DNA of 64,000 nt from Nocardia sp. NBC_01329 (GTDB lineage Bacteria; Actinomycetota; Actinomycetes; Mycobacteriales; Mycobacteriaceae): assembly GCF_035956715.1 (NCBI RefSeq), contig NZ_CP108381.1, forward strand, positions 4,930,001 to 4,994,000. The letters are read 5' to 3'. The position numbers and the translations under genes are program-made. Below the pieces are notes generated by a model that did not search any database, was not told where the DNA came from, and saw only the letters and a list, made by a program, of their open reading frames with translations. Positions 34,508-43,735 of the stretch are shown piece after piece (the first letter of the stretch is position 1; every line of letters starts with the position of its first letter).

Positions 34508-37500
34508 TCAATCATGCCCGCCCCGGCGGGACCCGCTCATGAGCGACCCGCCGACCCGTTCGACACGCCCGAGATATTCCAGCACACCGTCCCGGCGGCG
34601 AACCAGGTCCCCCGTCCGATACAACCGTTTACCACCACCGGTGGCGACGAACCGCGCGGCCGTCGCCGCGGCGGCGGCGTAATAGCCGCGGGCCAGCTGT
34701 GGGCCGCCGATGTACATCTCTCCGACGGCACCCGGCGGGACCGGGCGCAATCGCTCGTCGAGCAGGTACACCCGGTCGTTGGTGACCGGCCGGCCGCCGA
34801 CCGAGCCCACCGTGATCACGCCGGTCTCGTTGTGGCCGTACCAGATGACCAGTTCCGCGCCGGGCAGCAACGTCATGAACCGTTCCACCCCACCGGGCGG
34901 CAGCGCGGCACCGTCCACGACGACCCGGCGCAGGCTCGGATGCGCGGCCCGGCCGCCGCCGTCGGTCACCGAATCGAGGAACCGGTCGAGCAGCGCCGGA
35001 ACGACATGCACGATCGTCACCCGGTTCGCGGCGATCGAACGGGACAGGTCGGCGGCCCGGCCGGGATGATCGGGCATCAGGATCTGGGCACCGTGGTGCA
35101 GTGGCCGGAACAGCTCCCACAGCGTGATATCGGTGACAGTCGGCGCCGCGTGCAGCACCAGATCGGCCGAATCGTAGGGATGGCTGCGCTGCGCTCGCCG
35201 CAGCCGTTCGACCAACTGCCGGTGGGTGCTCGTGACACCGGCCGCCCCACCGGGGATGTACCGGATATCGGCGAGGTCGTCGGCGACCACCGGCGGATCG
35301 GCGGCGGGGTCCGCGGGCAGGTCCAGATACAGCAGGTCGATCGCGACGACCGAGATACCGGTACCGGTGGTGACTCCCTCGTCCGAGGTGCTCAGCACAC
35401 AGATCGGTGCCGCCGTGGCCAGCGACTCGTCGAGTTCCCCGGCCGGACGCCCGGGATCGAGCGGTACGTATCCGCCACCGGCGCGCAGTACCGCACAGAC
35501 CGCGACGACCAGGTCGATTCCGGGACGCATGGCCACAGCGACCAGGGTCTGCGCACCGACACCGAACCGGATCAGCTCCACGGCCAGCGCCCGGGACTTA
35601 CGGTCCAGTTCGCTGTAGCTGAGCACCCGTGCCCCCTGCCGCACGGCGGGCGCCGTGGGAGTGCGGGTCACCTGTTCGTCGAACAGCGTCAGCAGCGTGC
35701 TCTGATCGTCGCGTCCTCCCAGATCGACAACCGGCGACATATAGGCGGTGGTCTCCACATCCGCGATCGGACGCAGGAAGGTGGTCGGTTCCGGATCGGC
35801 GGTGAGCTCGGGATCGGCGGTCGACTCCGGCTCGGCGGTCGACTCCGGCTCGGCGGTCGACTCCGGCTCGGCGGTCAGCTCCGGCTCGGCGGTCAACTCC
35901 GGATCCGGTGGGGGCGCGGGCCGCGAACGCCTCAGGGTCCAGTCCCGGGGTCCCTCCGTCTCGTCGCGGAGGGGTTGCGGGCGACGCCGCGGCAGCGGGG
36001 CCGGAAGCGGCTCCCCCGGAGCTTCCGCCACCGCGTCGCCGCCGGTCTCGCGCTTCGGCAGCGGCGCGCGAACAGGGTCGCGCGTGAGATCGGCATCGGC
36101 TTCGACCACGGGCCGGGACCTGCGTCGCGGCAGCGGGGGCGCCGCCGGCTGGGAACCGCCGGCAGCGGGGGCGTCCGGCGCAGGGAAGCCCGAGCCCCGC
36201 TGCGGCAGTGGATCCGACGCGAACTCCGATGCGGTCGGAGTGAGGTCGGCATCGGACTGCTCACCGACCCGCGACCGCCGACGCGGCAACGACACCGGTG
36301 CCGGATCGGCGGCATCCGGAACCGGCTCCGCGGTCGAGGCGCTGTCGAGCCGAGAACGGCGCCGAGGCAAAATACCCGGCATCGCGGCGGGAGCTTCGGC
36401 CGGTTCCGGATCCGTGCCGGACAGCTCCGTTTCCGCGACTTCCCCGGAACGGTTCCGCGGCACCGAGATCGACGAACTGTCGGCGGAATCCTCGGGCACA
36501 CCGTCCGATACAGATCCACCCGCGTCCTCGAACCGGGAACGAGCCGGCGAAGTCTCGGGGACGGCCCCCGGCACCGGCTCGGCCGTGGTGCCGCTGTCGT
36601 ATCGCGGCCGACGCCGGGGAAGCGCCGCACGGACTGTCGCAAGTGGTTCCGCGGCGGCCGGCGCGGAATCCGACTCGGGCTCGGGCCGGCGCCGTGGCAG
36701 CGAGGCAAGGCCCGGATCCGAGACGGGAGCGGGGGTCGTTTCCGGCCGCGGGCGGCGTTGCGGCAGCGACGGTGTCGCGATCGCATTGTGTCCGGCTGCC
36801 TCGCCCGGTCTGCGGTGTGGCAAACCGATCGAAGCGGACGAATCGGCGGCGGAGTCCGCGGACGCAACGGGCGCGGCGGGGGCGGCGGGGGCGCGTTGCG
36901 GTAGCGGACCACGGCTCGCCGCGGGACCGGGTGCATCGGTGATCGGGCGCAGCAGTGAGGTGACCTCCGCATCCGGGACCGGATCCGGTTCGAGCGCACG
37001 TGCGGGCTCCGGTTCGGGCGCGGGGTTTTCGGGCGCGGGGTTTTCGGCTGCGGGGTTTTCGTGACCGGCTCCCGGGCGCAACCCGTGTTCGGCCAAACCA
37101 CCCAGTGCGCGGACCCAGTGCTCGGCGAAGGTTTTCACATCCTCGCTGGCGAAGACTTCTGTCGCGTAGTCGAACCGGCACAGCAGGCCGTCGTCGGTGG
37201 CGTCGACGGTCAGCATCAGCGGCACTCCGTCGGCCGGGCCGTCGGTATGCACCCGGGCCGGGCGCAGGTCCCGGTAGCGCAGGGTGAACCGGCCCGATTC
37301 GGCGGCAGCGAATTCGGCGGTGGTCTCCGGGTTCAGATATCGCAGCAGCGCGTAGCCCGCGCCACCGTCGGGCACCGACCGGTACAGATCGCGGATCTGG
37401 ACCAGGGCGCTTCCCGCGGCGGCACCGCCGACCAGCGCCTCGGCGGTATCGATATCGGCGAGGCGGACCGAGAGCGGGAATTCGGTCGCGAACCCGCCCA

Positions 37501-40500
37501 CCAGATCGGCAGTTCCGCTGGTGAACGAACGAGCGTCGGCATCACAGCGCACCACGGAGCCGATCGCGCGGGCGACCGTGCCCTGCTCGCCGGTACGCAG
37601 AGCGAGGGCTACGGCCGTCAACAGCACTTCGGGCACGGTGGCCCGATAGACGTCGGCCGCGGCGGTGACAGCGGAGGTGCCCTCGGCCGTGATGGCCAGC
37701 GAGACCCGGCGCCGGGGCCGCAGATCGGCAGATCGCAGCGGTGCCGCGATCTGCGCGCCGGCCGCATTGCGGCGCCACCAGCCGGACTCGTCGAGCAGTT
37801 CGATGGAGCGGGCGCGCGCGTCCAGGGCGTGGACCAACTGCGGCAGTTTGCTCTCCGGCGCGGCCGCGGCGGGATCGGCGGCGGCCCAGCCGGCGATCAG
37901 TTCGTCGACGACGATCCGCCACGACCGGTCGTCGACCGCCAGCCCGTTGGCCACCACCACGAGTCGGCGCTCCGGCTCGGCACCGGTGACGACGAAATGG
38001 ATATTGCGACCGGACACCGGGTCGAGCGCATCGGCCGCGGCCTGCACCACATCGTCGGTGGCGACGGTGTTCTCGCCGGACTCGGGGCCGAGCCACCAGT
38101 ACTGCCGTTGACCCCGCTGTTCCCGCGGTGGAATCCACAGGATGGCCGGCCGCTCGCCGGCATCGAACCGCGCCGACAGCATCGGATGCCGAACCATCAG
38201 CGACCGGACCGCCGTCTCGGTTCGGCTCAGCGGACGGTCGGCGGGCAGTTCGAGCACGATCGACCGGATCTCGACACCGGGGACGGGATTGTCCAGCAGC
38301 CGCGCCGCTGTCGGAGTCGCGGGAAGTTCCCCGGTGGTCTCCGCAGCGGTAGCGGTGAACGGTTCCGGTGCGGGGCCGGCGGACAGACCGGTCGAAGAGG
38401 CAGCGGCGGGTAGCGGATCCGCCACCGGCGGAACGGATTCCGCAGTGTGCGGGGGGAGGTCGAGTTCGGCGGAAACGTCTCCGGCCCACGGACCCGGATC
38501 CGGAGGCAGCGGCGCGACACTGTCGGGATCCGGCAGCTGTGCGCGGTCCGGCACGCCGGTGCCGGACCGCGGGATCCGGTCGACCGCCCGGAACGCCGCG
38601 GGCACCAGCTGGCGCGGCACCGTCCGAGCGAGTGCGTCGCGGATTCCGATGAGATCGGGTTCGGTCCCGGCCTGCTCGGGCACCACATAGGCGACCAGGC
38701 GCGCACCGGGACGCGCGGCCGACGATACGGCCGGACCCGAGGTGCGGGTGAGCACCGCAGCCTCGGCGATACCGGGCAGGGCGCGCAGCGCGGCCGCGAC
38801 GGCGGCGGGCCGGACCCGATGACCCCGGTAGCCGAATTGATCGTCGGTACGGCCCAGATGATCCAGGCGCTGCGGCGTGGTGGCGGTGGCCTCGTGCCAC
38901 TGCACCACATCCCCGGTCCGGTACATCCGCTGGCCGTACCCGAAGGGGTTGGCCACGAAACGGTCCGCGCTCACACCGGATCGGCCGGCATACCCGCGAG
39001 CGAGCTGGTCACCGGCCAGGTACAGCTCACCGGGTACACCGGGCGGGACCGGGCGCAGTCGCGAATCCAGTACATACACCCGGGTGTTCCACTGCGGCAA
39101 TCCGATCGGGACCGACCGTTCCGGAGATCCGGCGGCGGGCCACGAGGTCACGGAAACCGCGGTCTCGCAGGTCCCGTACAGGTTCTGTGCCCGCGCACCG
39201 CAACGCTGCCGCAACGCTGCCGCAGCTGCCGGCGCCAAGGGCCCACCGGTGACGAAGACCTCGCGCAGACTGCGCACCGGGCCCGGATCGGCATGGCCGG
39301 CGAAGGCGGCGAGTTCATCGGGTCCGAAATCGGTGACCGTGACCGCGCGCGCGGCGATCGCTTCCGCGATCTGCTCTGGATCCTGGATTCCGGCCGGGGC
39401 CAGCGCCAGTTCCGCGCCCGCCCGCAGCGGCAGGAAGGTTCCCCACAGCGAGGTGTCCCGCGTCGGCGGGTTCCGCTGGAGATAGACGTCGGTGAAACCC
39501 ATCGGGTACTGGGCGAGCATCAGCGTGATCTGGTTGTTGATCGCGCTGTGCGAGAGAACGGCCAGCTCCGGTCCGTCCGGCGAAACCGATGCGCACAGCA
39601 GATAGGCGGTGTTACCCGGCAGCACCCGGCGGATCAGTTCCTCGGGGCGGACCGGATCGGCGGAGTATCCGGCGAGGTCCGCGGCGTCGAGCACGAGAAC
39701 CGGTGGTGCCGGTTGCCTCCCGGTCGCTTTCAGGGCTGCCGCCAGTCGCGGTTCGTCCGATCGGCCCACCAGGACACAGGTGGGTCGCGCGGTCTCGAGC
39801 AGTTGCGCGTTCCAGTCGGCCGGATCGTCCGGGTCCAGCGGCAGGCAGGCCCCGCCGGCGGTCAGCACCGCGTAGATCGCCACCAGCAGCTCGGAAGAGT
39901 TGCGGACCGCCACACCCACCGGGGCTTCGGTGCCGACCCCGGACGCGATCAACCGCCGGGCCAACCGGTTGACCCGGGCATCGAACTGCTGGTATGTCAG
40001 CTCGGATTCCGCGTCGGCCACCGCCACCGTATCGGGACGGGTGGCGACGGTGCGGCGGTAACCGTCGAGCAGCAGATCGGACGCCACCGGGTACCGGGTG
40101 TCGTTCCAGACCACCAGCAACCGGTCGAGATCGGCCCGCGACAGCAGATCGATATCCCCGACCGGACCATCGGGATCACCACCCGCGACACTGAGCACCC
40201 GCTGCAACCGGTGCGCGAATTCGGCGACAGCGGCGGCATCGAACCGATCGGCGACATAGTGGAAGGCAGCCGCGATGCCGTCCGGTGAGCCGTCGGGCGC
40301 GCGATGCGGGTCGATGACCAGCCGGAGCAGGCACTCCGTGGACGAGCTCGCGATATCGATCGGCTCGGTGGACAGGCTCGGCATCTCCAGCCGCGGAACA
40401 TCGTTGTGCCGCAGCGAGATGGCCATATCGAACAGCGGCGCACCGCCGCCGATCGCCGCGTCGAGGATCTCGAAAGGCAGATCGGCGTGGGCGAAGGCGG

Positions 40501-43500
40501 CCCGATCGGATTCCGCGACCCGCGCGATCAGGTCCAGGAAGGATTCGGCCGGGTCGATCCGGGTGCGCAGCACCACGGTATTGGCGTAGGGCCCGATCGC
40601 GTCGTCGAGTTCATGTTCGTCGTGACCACGCACCGAGCTGCCGAGCACGATATCGGTGACCGCGGCCGAGCGGGCCAGCAGCACCGCGAACGCCGCGCGG
40701 ACCACGATGAACTCCGAGACCTCCCCCCGGCGGGCGATATCGGCGATTCGGCGATGGGTCCGGGTACTGATCTCGAAACCGTGCACCCCGTGACCGGCCG
40801 CCCCGGCGTGCGAAACCGCGGCCGGGATCTCCAGCCGCGGCGGCAGCCCGGCCAGGTATTCCCGCCAGAACACCAGCCGCCGCGCGGCGAGCGATTCCGG
40901 GTCGGTGACCTCGCCGAGGTCGGCTCGCCGGCTCAGGAAGTAGTCCAGGTACTGCACCGACAGCGGTTGCCACAGTGGGCGTGACCGATTGCGCCGGCCC
41001 AAGAACGCTCGCAACAGATCCCGCAGCAGCAACCCGGCCGACATCTCATCGGCGAGGATCCGGTGCACGACCACGGCGACCACATGCTCCCGGGCGCCGG
41101 TTTCGGCCAGCGCGAACCGGACCGGCACCTGTTCGGGGTCGGCGACGTCGAAGTCGGTCCGCGACAACGCGGCCAGCCAATCCGCCAGCTCGGTGGAGCC
41201 GACCGGTTCGGCCACTACTTCCGGCACGGCCTGTTCCCGCGGCAGCACCACCTGATGCGGCCCGCCACCGACCTCCGGATAGACGGTGCGCAACGTTTCG
41301 TGCCGGTCGACCACATCGGCGACGGCGGCCTGCATGGCCGTCGCATCGAGAGTGCCGGTCAGCGTCATCGCGGCGGTGACGGTGTCGGAAGCTTCGTCGG
41401 GTGTGAACCGGTTGCGTTCCCACAACCGCAACTGCCCCGGTGAGAGCGGTATGAGCTCGGGGCGTTGTAGCGGAACCGGGCTTTCGCTCGGTGCCGGTGG
41501 CGGTTCCGGCGCCGGGGGTTCGGTCGGCTCGGTCCGGACGCCGAGGGAACTCGGCCACAGGGGGCTGGGGGAATCGGTTCTCCGAGCACCGAACGGGAAG
41601 TCCGAGCCGTGTGATTCCTCCGGGCGCACCGCGGGCCTCGGCGCCCGGCCCGTCGCCGTCCGCGGCGAGACCGGAGTGGCCGGGGTGTTCTCGTAGAACG
41701 CCAGTGCGTCACCACCGGCCGACGGCAGCGAACCCCCGCGGGCGGTCTGTGGGTCGGTCGGCGAAACCAACTGATAGCCGCCGCTGAGCCAGGATTCGGC
41801 AGCGGCATCCTGCGACTGCTTCGCGTCCGGTTCCACAGCGGCGGGCGCGGGCGGCGCCGATGGTTCCGCGGTCCGGGCACCCCGTCCGCCCAGCGGAGAC
41901 TGCCGGTCCGGCATCTCCAGATAACCGCGACCGGGCAGCTCCATATCGCGTTGTTCGGAAGCCAGACGGCTGTCGGTCACTGGACGCGCGGCCGCCGTAT
42001 CGGGTCGGCCGGATTCCGGACGGCCGTAGCCGGCGAAAGAATCCTCGCCGGCCGACGGCTCCGGTTCCGCGGCAGCGGGGCTCGGCCGACCGGCCGGTGT
42101 CTCGCGGATCGGCAGGCTCTGTTCGAAATCGAGCGGTGGTTCGGCCGCAGCGGCGGCCGGCTCATCGGCGGGTGTGTCTTCGGTGCCGTGAACAGTTCCG
42201 GCCGGCCAGGAGGGGGTCCCCGGCTGCGGGGCCGGCAGTTCGATCCGCCCCATATATTCCATCTCGCCGTCGCCGGCGCGACGCACCAGGTCACCGGTGC
42301 GGAAGAGCCGGGAACCGTCGTCGGCGTACGGGTCCGCGATCAGCAGTTGTGCGGTCAGTCCGGGTCGGCGGTGATAGCCGCGCGCCAGCTGCGGTCCGCC
42401 GAGGTAGAGCTCGCCCGTCTCGCCGTCGGGCACCTGCGCGAGTCGTTCGTCGAGGATATGGGCGGTTACGCCGCGGATCGGGGCGCCGATGGTCGCGGGC
42501 CCGCCGGGTGTCAGTGCGGTGCTGATGCTGGTCATGACAGTGGACTCGGCCGGACCGTAACCCTGATACAGAACCCTGGTCGAACCCGCCCTGACGGGAA
42601 TCGCCCAGCGCGACACCAGCTCGGGTGGGCACGGCCGGCGACCGGTGATCACCACGCCCAGCTCGTCGAGGCCCGATGGATCGATCACCTCCAACGCGTC
42701 GGGAGTCAGATAGGCATGAGTGGCCCCGGTGCGGCGCAGCAGTTCGGTCAGTTCGTCCGCCGTGGACACCAGCGGCGACACCACCACCATGGTCGCGGCG
42801 CCACCGAGCGCGAGCAGCAGTTCCAGGACCGACGAATCCGACGGGAGCGGCGCGAAGTTCAGGGTGCGGTCCTCGGGTTCGACCCGGTAACGGCCCTGCT
42901 GTTCGGAACACAGACCGGACAGACCGGCCTGGGTCACGACGACGCCGTCCGGTGAGGACTCCGCGTCGCTGGCATAGCTGACGTAGGCGGGATGCTCGGC
43001 CCGCAGCGGCCGGATCCGATCGGCGTAGGTGACGGGCTCGGCGGAGAACTGTTCCAGCGCACGGGCGGCGCCGACCGTATCGACCTGCAGCCATTCGATC
43101 TCGTCGGGAAGCTCGTTGCGGACCCAGGACACCGCCAGCCCGTAGACGGCACCGATGTCGACCAGCAGATGTGCGATCCAGTTCGGTGGATAGGCGGGAT
43201 CGATCGGTACGAAACCCGCACCCGTCTTGGCGACCGCCCAAACCGCCAGCACCGCGTCCAGCGAACGCGGGATGGCCACGGCCACCAGATCCTCCGGACC
43301 GATACCGCGCGCCATGAGCGATCTGGCCAACCGGCTCGACCATGCGTCCAGATCGGCGTAGCTGACCTGTTCCAGCGGGCCGGTGCCGTCGGCGAGGACC
43401 AGCGCCGCACCGTCGGGATTGGTCTCGACAGCGTTCGCGATCAGCTGCGGAAGGGTGGTCACGCGGGGACGCCGGGTTCGGTGGGGCCGGGTCCGGACTG

Positions 43501-43510
43501 GCCGCGTCAT
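34508..43510 (-). CDS. Giant degenerate NRPS-like protein 2 (3,000 aa, no carrier domain)
   Basis: NRPS-derived layout, but nearly all core residues are changed. Adenylation-like 1 (20-425) has YASDAESSPDGVVV where TSGSTGxPKG is expected and stops before the hinge. A low-complexity linker follows (425-685). Condensation-like (685-1125) has VHRILADE, the catalytic second His being Arg. Adenylation-like 2 (1145-1665) has CASVSPDGPE and lacks the A10 Lys (RSGTGVPDR). Epimerization-like (1730-2145) has ANGLAVDD for HHxxxDG. A Pro/Arg repeat region (2150-2590) is followed by truncated adenylation-like 3 (2600-2985) with IPGGAAGVTST. I find no LGGxS carrier site and no thioesterase. The ATG has GGAGG 12 nt upstream. 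It follows giant 1 by 225 bp. Function unknown; catalysis looks unlikely. Confidence 0.85.
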   Translation of the reverse strand: MTRPVRTRPHRTRRPRVTTLPQLIANAVETNPDGAALVLADGTGPLEQVSYADLDAWSSRLARSLMARGIGPEDLVAVAIPRSLDAVLAVWAVAKTGAGFVPIDPAYPPNWIAHLLVDIGAVYGLAVSWVRNELPDEIEWLQVDTVGAARALEQFSAEPVTYADRIRPLRAEHPAYVSYASDAESSPDGVVVTQAGLSGLCSEQQGRYRVEPEDRTLNFAPLPSDSSVLELLLALGGAATMVVVSPLVSTADELTELLRRTGATHAYLTPDALEVIDPSGLDELGVVITGRRPCPPELVSRWAIPVRAGSTRVLYQGYGPAESTVMTSISTALTPGGPATIGAPIRGVTAHILDERLAQVPDGETGELYLGGPQLARGYHRRPGLTAQLLIADPYADDGSRLFRTGDLVRRAGDGEMEYMGRIELPAPQPGTPSWPAGTVHGTEDTPADEPAAAAAEPPLDFEQSLPIRETPAGRPSPAAAEPEPSAGEDSFAGYGRPESGRPDTAAARPVTDSRLASEQRDMELPGRGYLEMPDRQSPLGGRGARTAEPSAPPAPAAVEPDAKQSQDAAAESWLSGGYQLVSPTDPQTARGGSLPSAGGDALAFYENTPATPVSPRTATGRAPRPAVRPEESHGSDFPFGARRTDSPSPLWPSSLGVRTEPTEPPAPEPPPAPSESPVPLQRPELIPLSPGQLRLWERNRFTPDEASDTVTAAMTLTGTLDATAMQAAVADVVDRHETLRTVYPEVGGGPHQVVLPREQAVPEVVAEPVGSTELADWLAALSRTDFDVADPEQVPVRFALAETGAREHVVAVVVHRILADEMSAGLLLRDLLRAFLGRRNRSRPLWQPLSVQYLDYFLSRRADLGEVTDPESLAARRLVFWREYLAGLPPRLEIPAAVSHAGAAGHGVHGFEISTRTHRRIADIARRGEVSEFIVVRAAFAVLLARSAAVTDIVLGSSVRGHDEHELDDAIGPYANTVVLRTRIDPAESFLDLIARVAESDRAAFAHADLPFEILDAAIGGGAPLFDMAISLRHNDVPRLEMPSLSTEPIDIASSSTECLLRLVIDPHRAPDGSPDGIAAAFHYVADRFDAAAVAEFAHRLQRVLSVAGGDPDGPVGDIDLLSRADLDRLLVVWNDTRYPVASDLLLDGYRRTVATRPDTVAVADAESELTYQQFDARVNRLARRLIASGVGTEAPVGVAVRNSSELLVAIYAVLTAGGACLPLDPDDPADWNAQLLETARPTCVLVGRSDEPRLAAALKATGRQPAPPVLVLDAADLAGYSADPVRPEELIRRVLPGNTAYLLCASVSPDGPELAVLSHSAINNQITLMLAQYPMGFTDVYLQRNPPTRDTSLWGTFLPLRAGAELALAPAGIQDPEQIAEAIAARAVTVTDFGPDELAAFAGHADPGPVRSLREVFVTGGPLAPAAAAALRQRCGARAQNLYGTCETAVSVTSWPAAGSPERSVPIGLPQWNTRVYVLDSRLRPVPPGVPGELYLAGDQLARGYAGRSGVSADRFVANPFGYGQRMYRTGDVVQWHEATATTPQRLDHLGRTDDQFGYRGHRVRPAAVAAALRALPGIAEAAVLTRTSGPAVSSAARPGARLVAYVVPEQAGTEPDLIGIRDALARTVPRQLVPAAFRAVDRIPRSGTGVPDRAQLPDPDSVAPLPPDPGPWAGDVSAELDLPPHTAESVPPVADPLPAAASSTGLSAGPAPEPFTATAAETTGELPATPTAARLLDNPVPGVEIRSIVLELPADRPLSRTETAVRSLMVRHPMLSARFDAGERPAILWIPPREQRGQRQYWWLGPESGENTVATDDVVQAAADALDPVSGRNIHFVVTGAEPERRLVVVANGLAVDDRSWRIVVDELIAGWAAADPAAAAPESKLPQLVHALDARARSIELLDESGWWRRNAAGAQIAAPLRSADLRPRRRVSLAITAEGTSAVTAAADVYRATVPEVLLTAVALALRTGEQGTVARAIGSVVRCDADARSFTSGTADLVGGFATEFPLSVRLADIDTAEALVGGAAAGSALVQIRDLYRSVPDGGAGYALLRYLNPETTAEFAAAESGRFTLRYRDLRPARVHTDGPADGVPLMLTVDATDDGLLCRFDYATEVFASEDVKTFAEHWVRALGGLAEHGLRPGAGHENPAAENPAPENPAPEPEPARALEPDPVPDAEVTSLLRPITDAPGPAASRGPLPQRAPAAPAAPVASADSAADSSASIGLPHRRPGEAAGHNAIATPSLPQRRPRPETTPAPVSDPGLASLPRRRPEPESDSAPAAAEPLATVRAALPRRRPRYDSGTTAEPVPGAVPETSPARSRFEDAGGSVSDGVPEDSADSSSISVPRNRSGEVAETELSGTDPEPAEAPAAMPGILPRRRSRLDSASTAEPVPDAADPAPVSLPRRRSRVGEQSDADLTPTASEFASDPLPQRGSGFPAPDAPAAGGSQPAAPPLPRRRSRPVVEADADLTRDPVRAPLPKRETGGDAVAEAPGEPLPAPLPRRRPQPLRDETEGPRDWTLRRSRPAPPPDPELTAEPELTAEPESTAEPESTAEPESTADPELTADPEPTTFLRPIADVETTAYMSPVVDLGGRDDQSTLLTLFDEQVTRTPTAPAVRQGARVLSYSELDRKSRALAVELIRFGVGAQTLVAVAMRPGIDLVVAVCAVLRAGGGYVPLDPGRPAGELDESLATAAPICVLSTSDEGVTTGTGISVVAIDLLYLDLPADPAADPPVVADDLADIRYIPGGAAGVTSTHRQLVERLRRAQRSHPYDSADLVLHAAPTVTDITLWELFRPLHHGAQILMPDHPGRAADLSRSIAANRVTIVHVVPALLDRFLDSVTDGGGRAAHPSLRRVVVDGAALPPGGVERFMTLLPGAELVIWYGHNETGVITVGSVGGRPVTNDRVYLLDERLRPVPPGAVGEMYIGGPQLARGYYAAAAATAARFVATGGGKRLYRTGDLVRRRDGVLEYLGRVERVGGSLMSGSRRGGHD
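35793..35900. repeat. 18-bp tandem repeat encoding TAEPES hexads
   Basis: Six units of 18 bp (typical unit GGCTCGGCGGTCGACTCC) lie in frame inside giant 2. They encode TAEPEL/TAEPES/TADPEL hexads on the minus strand at residues 2537-2572. Some neighbouring units are identical, so the array can expand or contract by slippage without a frameshift. Confidence 0.9.
35981..36904 (-). repeat. LPRRR-motif repeat region in giant 2
   Basis: Residues 2203-2510 hold about eleven copies of an LP(R/Q/H/K)R(R)xR motif spaced 20-85 residues apart in acidic, Pro/Ser/Ala-rich sequence. Examples are LPQRRPR, LPRRRPE, LPRRRSR and LPKRE. The region is certainly disordered and alternates basic motifs with acidic spacers. 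Somewhat similar LPRR motifs occur in C-terminal tails of large actinobacterial sensor kinases. Confidence 0.8.
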
Positions 43511-43735
43511 ACCGACTTCGCCCTCCGAAGATGGTCACACCGCTGACCGACTACCGCATCCATCTGTCCGCCTCGCCTGCCTATCGCACTTCACCGCCGC
43601 GCCGTGGCCGTCGCCGTGGCTTGGACAGCAGCCTGCCACAATGCGCCGGTACCCGGTATGGCACCCGGCAGGTTACCGGGCGGGGACGCACACAGCTACA
43701 CCCCGCGGAAGCCGGACCCTGTCCGATACCGTTCC

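Noticed and set aside
35793..35900. CRISPR-like array
   Set aside because: Units are contiguous 18-bp in-frame coding repeats without spacers, and no cas genes are present.
34403..37064. Long open frames on the plus strand opposite giant 2 (over 800 and 400 codons)
   Set aside because: They mirror the codon pattern of the minus-strand gene, are rich in Arg/Gly/Ser with no domain pattern, and arise because stop codons are rare in GC-rich antisense frames.
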